From Marinibacterium profundimaris (GTDB lineage: Bacteria > Pseudomonadota > Alphaproteobacteria > Rhodobacterales > Rhodobacteraceae), in contig NZ_AQQR01000008.1 of NCBI RefSeq assembly GCF_002210095.1, positions 62,001-126,000 on the forward strand: 64,000 nt of DNA, read 5' to 3'. Positions 1 through 10,397 of this stretch are shown here, piece after piece; the first letter of the stretch is position 1, and each line of letters opens with the position of its first letter. The notes beneath the pieces were generated by a model. It was given only the letters and a program-made list of their open reading frames with translations, had not been told where the DNA came from and searched no databases. Both the position numbers and the translations under genes were made by a program.

Positions 1-2
1 TA

Positions 3-329
3 GGCACCGGCCTGCAGCCAAGCTCCATCTCCGAGGAGATGGTCAAGAACCCCGACGACTGGGGGCTGCTGAAATGGTTCGGGCTGACCTCGGGCGCGCC
101 GCTGGGCGCGCTGCTGGATCTCGGGCTGACGACCTCGGCCGAAAATCAGTACTGGATCGCGCATCTTGTGCTGGATGACCGGCTGGTCCGGGTGAACCCG
201 CCGCTGCCCCGGACCGTGGGCCTGACCTCGCGCGATCCCGAGGCCTACGCGATGATGGAACACGCCTGCCGAACCGCGATGGAAAGCCGCTCGTGGCAGC
301 AGGCGCTGGACATGCTGCGCGGCTGGTAG
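3..329 (+). CDS. Patatin-like phospholipase, C-terminal part
   Basis: The reading frame is open from the window edge, so this is the 3' end of a longer gene. The visible protein begins GTGLQPSSISEEM, which resembles the conserved stretch of patatin-like lipases (LSxGTG) that follows the catalytic domain. About 108 residues remain, with no membrane segment. Family members are Ser-Asp lipid acyl hydrolases, but the GxSxG nucleophile and the DG(A/G) motif lie outside the window, so activity cannot be judged. An internal ATG at 39 could be mistaken for the start, but the upstream residues fit the family better. Confidence 0.6.
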   Translation, partial: GTGLQPSSISEEMVKNPDDWGLLKWFGLTSGAPLGALLDLGLTTSAENQYWIAHLVLDDRLVRVNPPLPRTVGLTSRDPEAYAMMEHACRTAMESRSWQQALDMLRGW

Positions 330-708
330 GCCGGGTCATCGCGGCGGCTGTCGCGGGTCCGGCGCTTGACGCGACCCTGCCTTGGCGGAAACCCGCGCGG
401 TGTCCCGTGACATGCCCCTTTGCACCCGGATGCGGAAAACCGGTCGCGGCCCCCCGCCGGGCTGGTGCGAAAAAACACTGTCGTCCCAAGGGAAAGCCCG
501 ACCCGGACCGCTGCGGCCCGAATGGGGCGCCGGATGCCGGTGCTCCGGATTTCGAAACATTTTTGGGCGTCCGGACCGGCGGCAGGCGCCTGACCTGGAC
601 GACGCGGACTGTAACGTTGCCATGACAAGGTCCGACCGACAGACTGGATGACGTCGGGGCAACCAAGGGCGTCCCGTCTCGGCGAAACCAGAACAGGGAA
701 AGCCAAAT
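330..708. other. Intergenic region upstream of the stress-protein gene
   Basis: 379 bases without a credible gene. Several short frames overlap here on both strands, as expected from high GC, and none has a ribosome site or family resemblance. I see no clear hairpin terminator for the lipase gene and no convincing sigma-70 hexamers. The promoter of the following gene presumably lies in the last 150 bases. Confidence 0.5.
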
Positions 709-1143
709 ATGCCGGAAGAACTCTATGTCGTGGCCTATGAGGGCGACGAAAGACACCACGTTCTCGACTATGCCACAGCGCAGGCGGCGAAGTCCGGGGC
801 GAAGCTTCATATCCTGCATGTGCTGGAATGGTCCCCCTATTCCTTCCTGACCCCGCAGGAGCTTGAACAGCGCCACGTTCAGCGCCGGACCGAGATGGAG
901 CGCGCGCAGGAGCTGATCCTGGATCCCGCGGTCGAGCGGACCGTCGCGGCGGGCGTCTCCGCCGCGGGCGAGATCAGGTATGGCTCGGTCGTCGAGGTGG
1001 TGACCGAGACCGCCGAGAAACTGGGCGCGACGATGATCTTCGTCGGCCGCGCCGGCGGCAATTCCATCGGATCGCGCATCTTCGGCTCGGTTCCGCTGGG
1101 CCTCGCCCAGATCGCCTCCGTTCCCACCGTCATCGTCCCCTGA
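709..1143 (+). CDS. Universal stress protein, UspA family
   Basis: 144-residue single-domain Usp. The C-terminal half carries the ATP-binding signature G-2x-G-9x-G(S/T), seen as GRAG, nine residues, then GS, ending in the usual VPTVIVP strand, so this should be an ATP-binding Usp. It starts 9 bases upstream of a sodium:amino-acid symporter and is probably co-transcribed with it. In that setting Usp proteins are often thought to modulate the partner transporter, but that is inference. Cytoplasmic. Confidence 0.88.
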   Translation: MPEELYVVAYEGDERHHVLDYATAQAAKSGAKLHILHVLEWSPYSFLTPQELEQRHVQRRTEMERAQELILDPAVERTVAAGVSAAGEIRYGSVVEVVTETAEKLGATMIFVGRAGGNSIGSRIFGSVPLGLAQIASVPTVIVP

Positions 1144-1152
1144 GGAGCCACC

Positions 1153-2694
<1,542 letters not shown>

Positions 2695-2732
2695 GCGGCC
2701 TGAAAGGGCACAGGCCAGGGGCCGAAACGGAT

Positions 2733-2760
2733 GCGCCCGGTGAAAGCCGGGCGCGTTTTC
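2733..2760 (+). terminator. Rho-independent terminator after the symporter
   Basis: Perfect 8-bp stem GCGCCCGG (2733-2740) with CCGGGCGC (2747-2754), 6-base loop, followed by GTTTT. It separates the usp-symporter unit from the convergent MFS gene. Confidence 0.85.
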
Positions 2761-2773
2761 CCTTCAGCAGGGG

Positions 2774-4099
2774 TCAGGGATGGCTCCATGCGCGGTGCAG
2801 GGCGTCGATCACGTAGCCATGGCTGTGGGTCCGGTGCCCCTTCAGGTGCGGATGATCGAGCGGCAGGTTGTCATGCCGATGCTCGCGCACTTCCGGGTCC
2901 TGTGCCGGCCAGAGCCGGAGCGCCAGCACCATTCCCAGCCCCGCCAGTGCGGCCAGCACCAGCAGCGCGGGCACCAGGCCGAACTGCGTCATCAGCCAGC
3001 CCGACAGCGGGTAGGTCAGCAGCCAGCAGGCGTGGGACAGCGCGAATTGCGCGGCAAAAAGCGCCGGGCGGTCCTCGGCATGGGCAGAGCGGCGCAGCAA
3101 CCGGCCCGAGGGCGTCAGCACCGCCGAATACCCCAGCCCCACCGCCAGCCAGGCCGCCAGCAGCAGCGGCCAGCTCAGCCCGTGCAGCCCCGCCATCGCT
3201 GCCAGCCCCAGCAGGCTCGCCACCATCAGCCCGGCGCCGGCCAGCATCACGGGCCGGTCGGGCACCTGGTCCAGCAGCCGCGGCAGGGCCAGCGCCGCCA
3301 GCATCGACCCCGCGCCGAAGGCGAACATCGTCCAGGCCAGCGCGCTGTCGGTCAGCCCCAGCTGCCCGCGCACCAGCACCACGGAATTGACCAGCACCAT
3401 GGCGCCCGCGCTCGATGCCGACAGGCAGAGCGCCAGCAACCCGCGCAGCCGCGGCGTTGCCAGATAGATCCGCAGCCCGCGCGTCGTCCGGTCGTAGATC
3501 CCGCGCGGCTCCCGGTCCTCGGGCGGCGTGGGCGAGGGCAGCATCACGCTGACCACCAGAAGCGCCGAGCCGGCAAACCCCGCCACCGTTCCCAGGAACA
3601 AGGCGTTGTAGGACATCACAGCCAAGAGCAGCGCGGCCAGCGTCGGGCTGACGATGTTCTCAAGGTCATAGGCCGCCCGCGACAGGGACAGCGCCCGGGT
3701 GTAACGTTCTTCCTCGGGCAGCACGTCCGGGATCGTCGCCTGGAAGGTGGGCGTAAAGGCGGCAGAGGCCGATTGCAGCAGGAAGATCAGCACGTAGACC
3801 TGCCAGGGCTCTGTCACGAAGGGCAGGGCCAGCGCCACGCCGGCCCGCACCAGATCCAGCGCGACCAGCAGACGGCGCCGGTTGACCCGGTCGGCGAAGG
3901 CCCCGGCAATGGGCGCAATGCCGACATAGGCGACCATCTTGATCGTGAAGACGGTGCCCAGCACCATCGCCGCATTGTCCCCGGCCAGGTCATAGGCCAG
4001 CAGCCCCAGCGCCACGGTCGCCAGCCCGGTGCCCAGCAGCGCCACGCATTGCGCGAGAAACAGATGACGGTAGGTGCGGTCGGACAGGATCTGGAACAC
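2774..4099 (-). CDS. MFS transporter with histidine-rich C-terminal tail
   Basis: Major facilitator superfamily protein, about 441 residues, with twelve predicted membrane helices and the loop-2 signature GAFADRVNRRRLL near residue 75. The frame is open to a GTG at 4135, but that codon has no ribosome site; the GTG at 4099 is preceded by GAGG at good spacing and is preferred. The last 36 residues are hydrophilic and contain nine histidines in pairs such as HRH, DHPH and HSH, which suggests a cytoplasmic metal-binding tail. The substrate is unknown; proton-driven export of a metal or drug is possible. It converges on the symporter gene. Confidence 0.8.
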   Translation of the reverse strand: MFQILSDRTYRHLFLAQCVALLGTGLATVALGLLAYDLAGDNAAMVLGTVFTIKMVAYVGIAPIAGAFADRVNRRRLLVALDLVRAGVALALPFVTEPWQVYVLIFLLQSASAAFTPTFQATIPDVLPEEERYTRALSLSRAAYDLENIVSPTLAALLLAVMSYNALFLGTVAGFAGSALLVVSVMLPSPTPPEDREPRGIYDRTTRGLRIYLATPRLRGLLALCLSASSAGAMVLVNSVVLVRGQLGLTDSALAWTMFAFGAGSMLAALALPRLLDQVPDRPVMLAGAGLMVASLLGLAAMAGLHGLSWPLLLAAWLAVGLGYSAVLTPSGRLLRRSAHAEDRPALFAAQFALSHACWLLTYPLSGWLMTQFGLVPALLVLAALAGLGMVLALRLWPAQDPEVREHRHDNLPLDHPHLKGHRTHSHGYVIDALHRAWSHP

Positions 4100-4637
4100 G
4101 GGCGGCCTCAGGTCTGGTGGAGGCCCGGGCGGCACGCCGCCGGGCGGATGCGTTCAGGGGACCGTGATCGTCGGGCGCGCGCAGGCAGCGGCAAGAGGCG
4201 GCCCTTGCCCGGGGGCGGTGCCGCTCTGTCGGGCCATCCCGGGCGGGCCGTTTCGTCGCAGTCATGCCGCAGCAGAACCCGGCGGCCCGTCGGGTCCGCG
4301 GTCGGAGGCTGATCCGGCTGGCCCCACGCATCGTTCATGGACCCATTTAAACGCCGTGGACCGAAACCGGCAAGCGGCCAACGGCAACCTGCCCGACTGA
4401 GCGGCGCCAGGGCGGCAGACGATGTCGCGGCGTCGGCCCGCGGCCGCGAGTGGAATACGATCCTGTCGCGCCATGGATGCGTGGCAATGCCGCGCGCCCC
4501 GCACGCCCGTTGCGCCTGCGACCGGGCATGGCCACCCCGGCGCAGCTGTCCTCGACCCGTCAAACTTTAGGATTAGCCTTGCATTAAGTCGCAGGGACTA
4601 AAGCGGTCAGAACGACCTTTCTTGAAGGAGAGCCGGA
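4100..4637. other. Intergenic region between the MFS gene and the chemoreceptor gene
   Basis: About 540 bases between divergent genes. Many overlapping short frames occur but none has codon use, ribosome site or homology to support it. The 80 bases before the chemoreceptor are relatively AT-rich and end in an AAGGAGAG ribosome site. I could not define a promoter with confidence. Confidence 0.45.
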
Positions 4638-7025
4638 ATGACCGCCGAACTGTCGGAACAGGATCTGGATCGCGCCAGACACATGTGCCTTGAGGCCGGC
4701 ATGCTGCTGCGTGTCGCCAATCCCCGCCATGCGGTGGAGGCTGCCAGCACCACCGCCGCGCCCCTGGGCGGCGATACCGGCGAGCTGGTCGGCCGGCCGT
4801 TTCCGTCGCTGTTCCGGGACCCTGACCAGGTGGAAGAATGCCTTGGACGCGCGGCAGAAGGTCCGGTCTCCTTCCACGTGCAACTTGCGTCCGCCTCGGC
4901 GGAAGGCAGCTTTTTCGGTATCGCGGGGCCGTCGCCCGACGGCAAGGCGGTGCTGGTCAACGGCTGGCTGGTGCCCGTCGACCGCGACATGATCTCGCGG
5001 CTGGAGGCGGCGGAACGCACGCAGGCGGTGATCGAGTTCACCCCGGATGGCACCATCCTGCGGGCGAACGGCATCTTCCTGGGCCTGATGGGGTATCGCG
5101 CGGACGAGATCATAGGCCAGCACCACAGCATGTTCTGCGAGCCCTCCGAGGTCGCCTCGAAGGCCTACAAGTCCTTCTGGAGCCGACTGCGCAGCGGCCA
5201 GATCGACGATGGCGAATACACGCGGATCGCCAAGGACGGGCACAAGGTCTGGATCCGTGCCAGCTATACGCCGGTGACCGGGCCGGACGGAAAGGTGATC
5301 AAGGTCATCAAGACCGCGATGGATGTCAGCGCCGAGCGCGAGGCCTCGAACCGGATCCGCGGTCGGGTGGAGGCAGTGAACAATTCGCAACTGGTCGCCG
5401 AATACACGCCCGACGGCAAGGTGCTCGAGATCAACGAGGCCTACCAGCAGCTGATGGGCTACGACCTGGCAGATCTGCGCGGCAAGTCCGTGGCCCGCTG
5501 GTGGTCGCGCGACGCGGAACTCTCGGACGACGACCAGGCGCTCTGGAAGAAGCTCAACAGCGGCGAGCCTGTCACCGGGGCCTATCGCCGATTCAGCAAG
5601 AAGGGCGGCGATTTCTACCTGCGCTCAACCCTGACGCCGGTGCGCGACCTGGACGGCGGGATCGACCGCATCGTCGAGCTGAGCCAGAACATCACCGACG
5701 ACAGGCGGCGCGTCATCGAATTCGAGGGCATGGCCAACGCGATCCGGCGCTCGCAAGGCGTCATCGAATTCGACCTGCACGGCAACGTGCTGAACGCGAA
5801 CGATAATTTTCTGGATCTCATGGGCTACAAAGCCCGCGATGTCATCGGCAAGCACCACAGGATCTTTTGCAAGCCCGCCCTGACCGAATCCGAGGGCTAC
5901 CGCACCTTCTGGGAACGGCTGGCGCAGGGCGAGGTCATCTCCGGCGAATTCGAACGGGTGGCGCGTTCGGGCAATGAGGTCTTCATCCAGGCGTCCTACA
6001 ATCCGATTTTCGATATCGACGGCAGCCCCGCGAAGATCATCAAGTTCGCCACTGACATCACCGCGCAGCGCCGGCGCAACGCGGAATTCGAAAGCAAGTT
6101 CAACGCGATCGACAACGCCCAGGCGGTGATCGAGTTCGACCTTGAGGGCAACATCCTCCGGGCCAACGACAATTTCCTGCGCGTCACCGGCTATTCCCTG
6201 CGCGAACTGAAGGGCCAGCACCATTCGCTCTTTTGCACGGCCGATTACGTGAAGTCCCAGAGCTACGCCGATTTCTGGAGCGCGCTGCGCCGGGGCGAGG
6301 AGCAGGGCGGCCGATTCTGCCGTGTGGCCAAGTTCGATCGCGAAATCTGGATCCAGGCCAGCTATGCGCCGTTGCTCGACATCAACGGCGAGCCGGTCGG
6401 CGTTATCAAGTATGCCCATGACGTGACCGCGCAGGTGCGGCTGGAAAACCTGATCCGCGAAAAGGCCGAGGCGATGAAGGAAATGGTGCGCCTGCTCGAA
6501 GGATCGATCCAGCAGATCGGCGAGGCCACGGAATCCACCGTCTCCGTCTCGCAGGACACCCGCGCCGCCGCCTCCGGTGGCTTTGAACAGCTCAACAGCG
6601 CGATCGAGGTGATCGACCTGATCCACAAAAGCTCGCGCGAGGTGACCGAGATGGCGCGCGTGATCAGCGACATCGCCAGCCAGACCAACCTGCTGGCCTT
6701 CAACGCCGCGATCGAGGCGGCGCGCGCAGGGGAATACGGCGTCGGCTTCTCGGTGGTGGCCGACGAAGTGCGCAAGCTGGCCGAGCGCAGCTCCACCGCC
6801 GCGCTGGAGATCACGCGGCTGGTCAACGAAAGCGGCTCGCAGGTCGCGCTTGGCAAGGACCGGTCGAACTCCGCACGGGCCGCCTTTGAACGGATCGTGG
6901 AAAGCGTGCAGGAAACCGGGGGCGCGGTGACCAAGATCTCGGAATCGGTGGGCAAGCAGAAGGATGTCTCCCGCGATGTGGTCGACCTTATCTCGACGCT
7001 GGCTCAGGTCACCCAGGACTCGTGA
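4638..7025 (+). CDS. Soluble methyl-accepting chemotaxis protein with five PAS domains
   Basis: 795 residues with no membrane segment, so a cytoplasmic receptor of the BdlA/Aer-like type. Five PAS units follow each other: residues 1-115 (degenerate), 125-235, 245-358, 368-478 and 490-600. A signalling domain follows at about 610-795 with the conserved hairpin tip DIASQTNLLAFNAAIEAARA (678-697). PAS units 2, 4 and 5 share the GxHHxxFC motif; unit 3 has WW at this place instead and has probably lost the same ligand use. There is no C-terminal CheR-docking pentapeptide. The stop overlaps the start of a CheW-type gene (TGATG), so receptor and adaptor are translationally coupled. Redox or energy sensing is a family-based guess. 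Confidence 0.9.
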   Translation: MTAELSEQDLDRARHMCLEAGMLLRVANPRHAVEAASTTAAPLGGDTGELVGRPFPSLFRDPDQVEECLGRAAEGPVSFHVQLASASAEGSFFGIAGPSPDGKAVLVNGWLVPVDRDMISRLEAAERTQAVIEFTPDGTILRANGIFLGLMGYRADEIIGQHHSMFCEPSEVASKAYKSFWSRLRSGQIDDGEYTRIAKDGHKVWIRASYTPVTGPDGKVIKVIKTAMDVSAEREASNRIRGRVEAVNNSQLVAEYTPDGKVLEINEAYQQLMGYDLADLRGKSVARWWSRDAELSDDDQALWKKLNSGEPVTGAYRRFSKKGGDFYLRSTLTPVRDLDGGIDRIVELSQNITDDRRRVIEFEGMANAIRRSQGVIEFDLHGNVLNANDNFLDLMGYKARDVIGKHHRIFCKPALTESEGYRTFWERLAQGEVISGEFERVARSGNEVFIQASYNPIFDIDGSPAKIIKFATDITAQRRRNAEFESKFNAIDNAQAVIEFDLEGNILRANDNFLRVTGYSLRELKGQHHSLFCTADYVKSQSYADFWSALRRGEEQGGRFCRVAKFDREIWIQASYAPLLDINGEPVGVIKYAHDVTAQVRLENLIREKAEAMKEMVRLLEGSIQQIGEATESTVSVSQDTRAAASGGFEQLNSAIEVIDLIHKSSREVTEMARVISDIASQTNLLAFNAAIEAARAGEYGVGFSVVADEVRKLAERSSTAALEITRLVNESGSQVALGKDRSNSARAAFERIVESVQETGGAVTKISESVGKQKDVSRDVVDLISTLAQVTQDS

Positions 7026-8698
7026 TGGCGCCGCCCGACGATCACGCCGCTGAGGGTCCGGTCCTCGCGTCCAAAGCCGACGGCATGCCGGCGGTCGCGC
7101 TGCCCCCGGAGCTTTCCGAGGCAGGGGATTTGCCCGCCGCACTGACGCTCGACGACATCCCCGGCGCGGCGGGCGCGGTCACGCCGGATCCCTCGCCCGA
7201 TGCCCCGCGAGACACCGCCGACACCGCTCCCGCGCAGGACAGCCCCGCCGAGGCGCCGGACGCTCAGACGTCCATGGCCTGGTCGGAAACGCCCATGGCC
7301 CTGATCGATCTGGGTGCTGCCCGTATCGGCATCGATGTCTGCGACCTGCGCGAGGTCATGCCGGCGCCCGACGCGCTGCAGCCCTTCCAGTCGACGGCGC
7401 CCGGCATCGTCGGCTGTGTCGCCTTGCGTGGCCAGGTCGTTCCCGTGGTCGATCTTGCGCCGCTGATCGGCCTGCCGTCGATCGATCCCGGGGCCGAGGG
7501 CGGGGTGATCGTCATCGTCGGCGACATGAAACAGGTCTACGGCATCGCCGCCTGCGCCGCGCTGCAGATCGTGCAGGCCCGCGACTGCGTCCCACAAACC
7601 ATCAGCCGCGACGATACCGCCCTGGTCGACCGGTTGCTGCCCCGGCTGGTGCTGATCAACGACGACGCGATCGGCGTGCTCGATGCCCAGGCGCTGCCGG
7701 CGCTCGGCGTCCCCCGCTCCCGCTCGGATCGTGCGCCCGTCGTGGAACGGGAAACGACCTGCAACTTCCTACTCTTCGAAACCGAGGGCATCCGCTTCTG
7801 CCTTCCGGTCTCGGATATCCAGGCAACCTTGCCGGAGGTTTCGATCGACCGCAGCATCCTGTGCACCGGCGCCAGTGAAGGCGGCGTGCTGCACAATGGC
7901 ATCGAACGCGCCCTGCTGAACCTCTCACGCTTCCTCGGCATGTCCGGCACCTCCGGTGCGGGCGCCCCGGTTTCCCGGGCTTCGGCGGTCCTCCTCTCGC
8001 GCGGAGAGGAGACGCCGCTCGCCCTGCGCGCCGACCGGGTCTGCGACATCCTCAGCCTCGGCCGGTCCGACATCGCCCGTATGCCGTCGCTGCTGAGCCC
8101 GCGGCCCGATCTCTTCGCCGGCGTTCACATGACCCGCGACAACCACGAAATCTTCGTGCTGGACGGCCGCGCGCTGGCCGCCGATCCCGAGCTCGCCTCC
8201 TTCGGCGCCCTTCAGCATTCGACCGAGGACGCGGATCCCGCGGCCGAGCGCCCCGGCCTGTCCGGCCCCGGTGCCGCGTCCGACAGGCCCACCGAGCTGG
8301 CGCTGCTGGTGGTCGCCGGTGCTCAATGCGCGCTTGAGGTCGCCCATGTCGAAGAAATCGTCCTGACCAGCGCGCAGATGGCCGAGCGCTGGGCCGGGGG
8401 CAGCCATTACCTGGGCAACATCACCTCGCGCCGCGGCCTGCTGATCCCCACCTTCTCGCTCGCCGCCGGCCTCGGTCTGTCGCCCTCGACCACGGAAGCG
8501 CTGAGCGCGATCATCGTGATCCGCCGCGGCGACGAACAGGTGGGCCTGCTGGTCGACGAGATCCGCGCCTTCGAACGGATGCGCGTGATGTCCGACGGCA
8601 CCGATGGCAAAGACAAGATCCTTCAGCGCCGCCGCACCGACGACCAGTCGCTCTGGCAGGTGGTCCAGCCCGAGGCGCTCCCGCTCCACGTCGGCTGA
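7025..8698 (+). CDS. Triple CheW-domain chemotaxis adaptor
   Basis: 557 residues: a Pro/Ala-rich acidic leader (1-85), then three CheW-like units at about 90-225, 245-388 and 423-555. The first keeps the core pattern VALRGQVVPVVDLAPLIGL and the third keeps NITSRRGLLIPTF with a final VGLLVDEI strand; the second is the most diverged. CheW domains link receptors to the kinase CheA. Three in one chain suggest a scaffold that can join several partners. The ATG at 7025 overlaps the receptor stop; an in-frame GTG at 7022 is less likely. No CheA, CheR or CheB gene is in the window. Confidence 0.85.
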   Translation: MAPPDDHAAEGPVLASKADGMPAVALPPELSEAGDLPAALTLDDIPGAAGAVTPDPSPDAPRDTADTAPAQDSPAEAPDAQTSMAWSETPMALIDLGAARIGIDVCDLREVMPAPDALQPFQSTAPGIVGCVALRGQVVPVVDLAPLIGLPSIDPGAEGGVIVIVGDMKQVYGIAACAALQIVQARDCVPQTISRDDTALVDRLLPRLVLINDDAIGVLDAQALPALGVPRSRSDRAPVVERETTCNFLLFETEGIRFCLPVSDIQATLPEVSIDRSILCTGASEGGVLHNGIERALLNLSRFLGMSGTSGAGAPVSRASAVLLSRGEETPLALRADRVCDILSLGRSDIARMPSLLSPRPDLFAGVHMTRDNHEIFVLDGRALAADPELASFGALQHSTEDADPAAERPGLSGPGAASDRPTELALLVVAGAQCALEVAHVEEIVLTSAQMAERWAGGSHYLGNITSRRGLLIPTFSLAAGLGLSPSTTEALSAIIVIRRGDEQVGLLVDEIRAFERMRVMSDGTDGKDKILQRRRTDDQSLWQVVQPEALPLHVG

Positions 8699-8745
8699 TC
8701 CGCAAAAGGGAACACCGCGGCGTCCGGTTGGGCGCCGTCCCCCTG

Positions 8746-8805
8746 CTTCTTCTTGGCCCAAATACCTCCGGGGGAGTCCGCTCCGCGGACGGGGGCAGAG
8801 CCCCC
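8746..8805 (+). repeat. Composite repeat: 23-bp motif plus two hairpins
   Basis: The motif CTTCTTCTTGGC + CCAAATACCTC occupies 8746-8768. It is followed by two perfect hairpins: GTCCGC/GCGGAC (8776-8790, 3-base loop) and GGGGGC/GCCCCC (8791-8805, 3-base loop). The same layout, with different hairpin sequences, recurs at 47273-47351. It lies downstream of the triple-CheW gene and may act as a terminator or as a REP-like element. Confidence 0.75.
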
Positions 8806-9035
8806 AGCCCCCGCTTTCCCCCCGCGCTGCCCGTCGATCCGGATCGCCACCAGAATGACCAGCGCCGCAGCTCTCGCCCACCCGCGGATGCGGCGAATTT
8901 TTCCATCCGCTGGAACGATCTATACCTCAACCGCGCCGCGGGCTATGCAACCCCCAGCGCAGCCCGCATCCGACGGGCGCGGCGTGAATTGGGATGTGCG
9001 GGTGCCGGGGCCAGGGTTCCCGGACCGTTCCCGTC

Positions 9036-9043
9036 AAAGGAGG
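9036..9043 (+). promoter_or_regulatory. Ribosome binding site that sets the ClC start
   Basis: AAAGGAGG, a near-perfect anti-SD match, lies 8 bases before a GTG at 9052. It decides against the longer open frame that begins at 8728. Confidence 0.85.
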
Positions 9044-9051
9044 CAGACCCG

Positions 9052-10329
9052 GTGCGCGAGCTCTCCGGTATCATCATTCTGGGCGCGCTGTCGCTTCTGG
9101 TCGGGCTGGTTTCGGGCGTGATCTGCGCGCTGTTCCACATGGCGCTGACCCATGCCGATGCCTTGCGGGTGCAGGCTGTCACACATGCACAGGCCAGCCC
9201 CTGGGTCGGTCTGCCGCTGCTGGTCGGCGGCACCGCCGCCGCCGCCGCCTTTGCCGCCGGCCTGGTTCGGCGTGTCGCGCCCGAGGCCAGCGGCAGCGGC
9301 ATTCCCCATGTCGAAGCCGTGCTCGAGCAGGAGATGCAGCCGGCGCGCGGCTGGCTGATCCCGGTAAAATTCACCGGCGGTGTGCTGGCCATCGGCTCGG
9401 GCCTGGCCCTGGGCCGCGAAGGGCCGAGCGTGCAGATGGCCGCGGCCACCGCCAACGTGATCGGGCGGTTTTTCCGTCGCAACTGGGAGGACCGGCGCGC
9501 GTTGCTGGCGGGCGGGGCCGGCGCCGGGCTGGCGGCCGCGTTCAACGCGCCCGCGGCCGGGGCGGTCTTCGTGCTCGAGGAACTCGTCGGCAAGTTCGAA
9601 CCGCGCATCGCCGTCGTGGCGCTTGGCACCTCGATCGGGGCGATCTTCGCGTCGCGCGGCCTGCTGGGCGGCGCGCTGGATTTCCCGCTGCCGCAGTTGA
9701 GCGGCGGGGGGCCCGAGATGCTGCCCCTGTTCCTGCTGATGGGGGTGCTCGTCGGGCTGGTCTCGGTCGTCTACAATCGCAGCCTCCTGGGCACCCTGCG
9801 GCTGGCCGACCGGATCGGCGGCCCGATCGAGCTGCGCGCGGCGGTGATCGGCGGCGCCGTGGGGCTGCTGGCCTTTGCCGCGCCGGACCTCGTCGGCGGC
9901 GGCGATGCCATGGTCACCCGGATGACGCAGGAGCAGGTGGCGCTGGCGCTGCTGCCATTGCTGTTCCTCGTGCGCCTGCTGCTCAGCACCGTGTCTTATG
10001 CCGCCGGCACGCCCGGCGGGCTCTTTGCGCCGATGCTGGCGCTGGGGGCGATCACCGGGCTGGCCTTCGGCTTGATTGTGCAGGCTCTGGCGCCGGGTCT
10101 CGGCGTTGCGCCGGCCGCCTTTGCCGTGGTTGCCATGGGCGCCTTCTTTGCCGGCGCGGTGCGGGCCCCGCTGACCGGGATCATCCTGGTGATCGAGATG
10201 ACCGGTGCCTCCGACATTATCCTGCCGCTGCTGACGGCCTGTTTCGGCTCGATGCTGGTCACCCAGGCGCTGCGCGAACCGCCGATCTATGTCTCGCTCC
10301 GCGAACGCGCGGCACAATCCGAGCGCTGA
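9052..10329 (+). CDS. ClC-family H+/Cl- antiporter
   Basis: 425 residues from a GTG start. All ClC selectivity motifs are present: GSGIP, GREGP (with the gating glutamate) and GGLFAP. The pair EE in FVLEELVGKF corresponds to the inner proton glutamate region of E. coli ClcA, so this is likely an exchanger, not a passive channel. There are about ten or more membrane helices and no C-terminal CBS domains, as in short bacterial ClcA proteins. It is a single gene converging on the autotransporter gene. A role in acid or ionic stress is plausible from the family. Confidence 0.9.
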   Translation: MRELSGIIILGALSLLVGLVSGVICALFHMALTHADALRVQAVTHAQASPWVGLPLLVGGTAAAAAFAAGLVRRVAPEASGSGIPHVEAVLEQEMQPARGWLIPVKFTGGVLAIGSGLALGREGPSVQMAAATANVIGRFFRRNWEDRRALLAGGAGAGLAAAFNAPAAGAVFVLEELVGKFEPRIAVVALGTSIGAIFASRGLLGGALDFPLPQLSGGGPEMLPLFLLMGVLVGLVSVVYNRSLLGTLRLADRIGGPIELRAAVIGGAVGLLAFAAPDLVGGGDAMVTRMTQEQVALALLPLLFLVRLLLSTVSYAAGTPGGLFAPMLALGAITGLAFGLIVQALAPGLGVAPAAFAVVAMGAFFAGAVRAPLTGIILVIEMTGASDIILPLLTACFGSMLVTQALREPPIYVSLRERAAQSER

Positions 10330-10348
10330 GCATACCACCGAAACACAA

Positions 10349-10372
10349 CGGGCGGAGGTTGCCCCCCGCCCG
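10349..10372. terminator. Hairpin between convergent ClC and autotransporter genes
   Basis: CGGGCGG (10349-10355) pairs with CCGCCCG (10366-10372) across a 10-base loop. On the minus strand it is followed by TTGTGTTT, so it could end autotransporter transcription. The T-tract is weak. Confidence 0.5.
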
Positions 10373-10397
10373 CCGATACCGATCCCCGTGGGTGTGA

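Larger units (their letters stand above)
8699..9051. other. Intergenic region with dispersed repeat element
   Basis: 353 bases before the ClC gene. It holds one copy of the dispersed 23-bp repeat followed at once by two hairpins (8746-8805, listed separately). Then comes an AT-richer stretch near 8890-8945 that may contain the ClC promoter, and a strong ribosome site at 9036-9043. No gene is supported. Confidence 0.6.

Noticed and set aside
8728-9051. N-terminal extension of the ClC protein
   Set aside because: It would run through the dispersed repeat and hairpins; a near-perfect ribosome site and GTG at 9052 give the normal ClC start.
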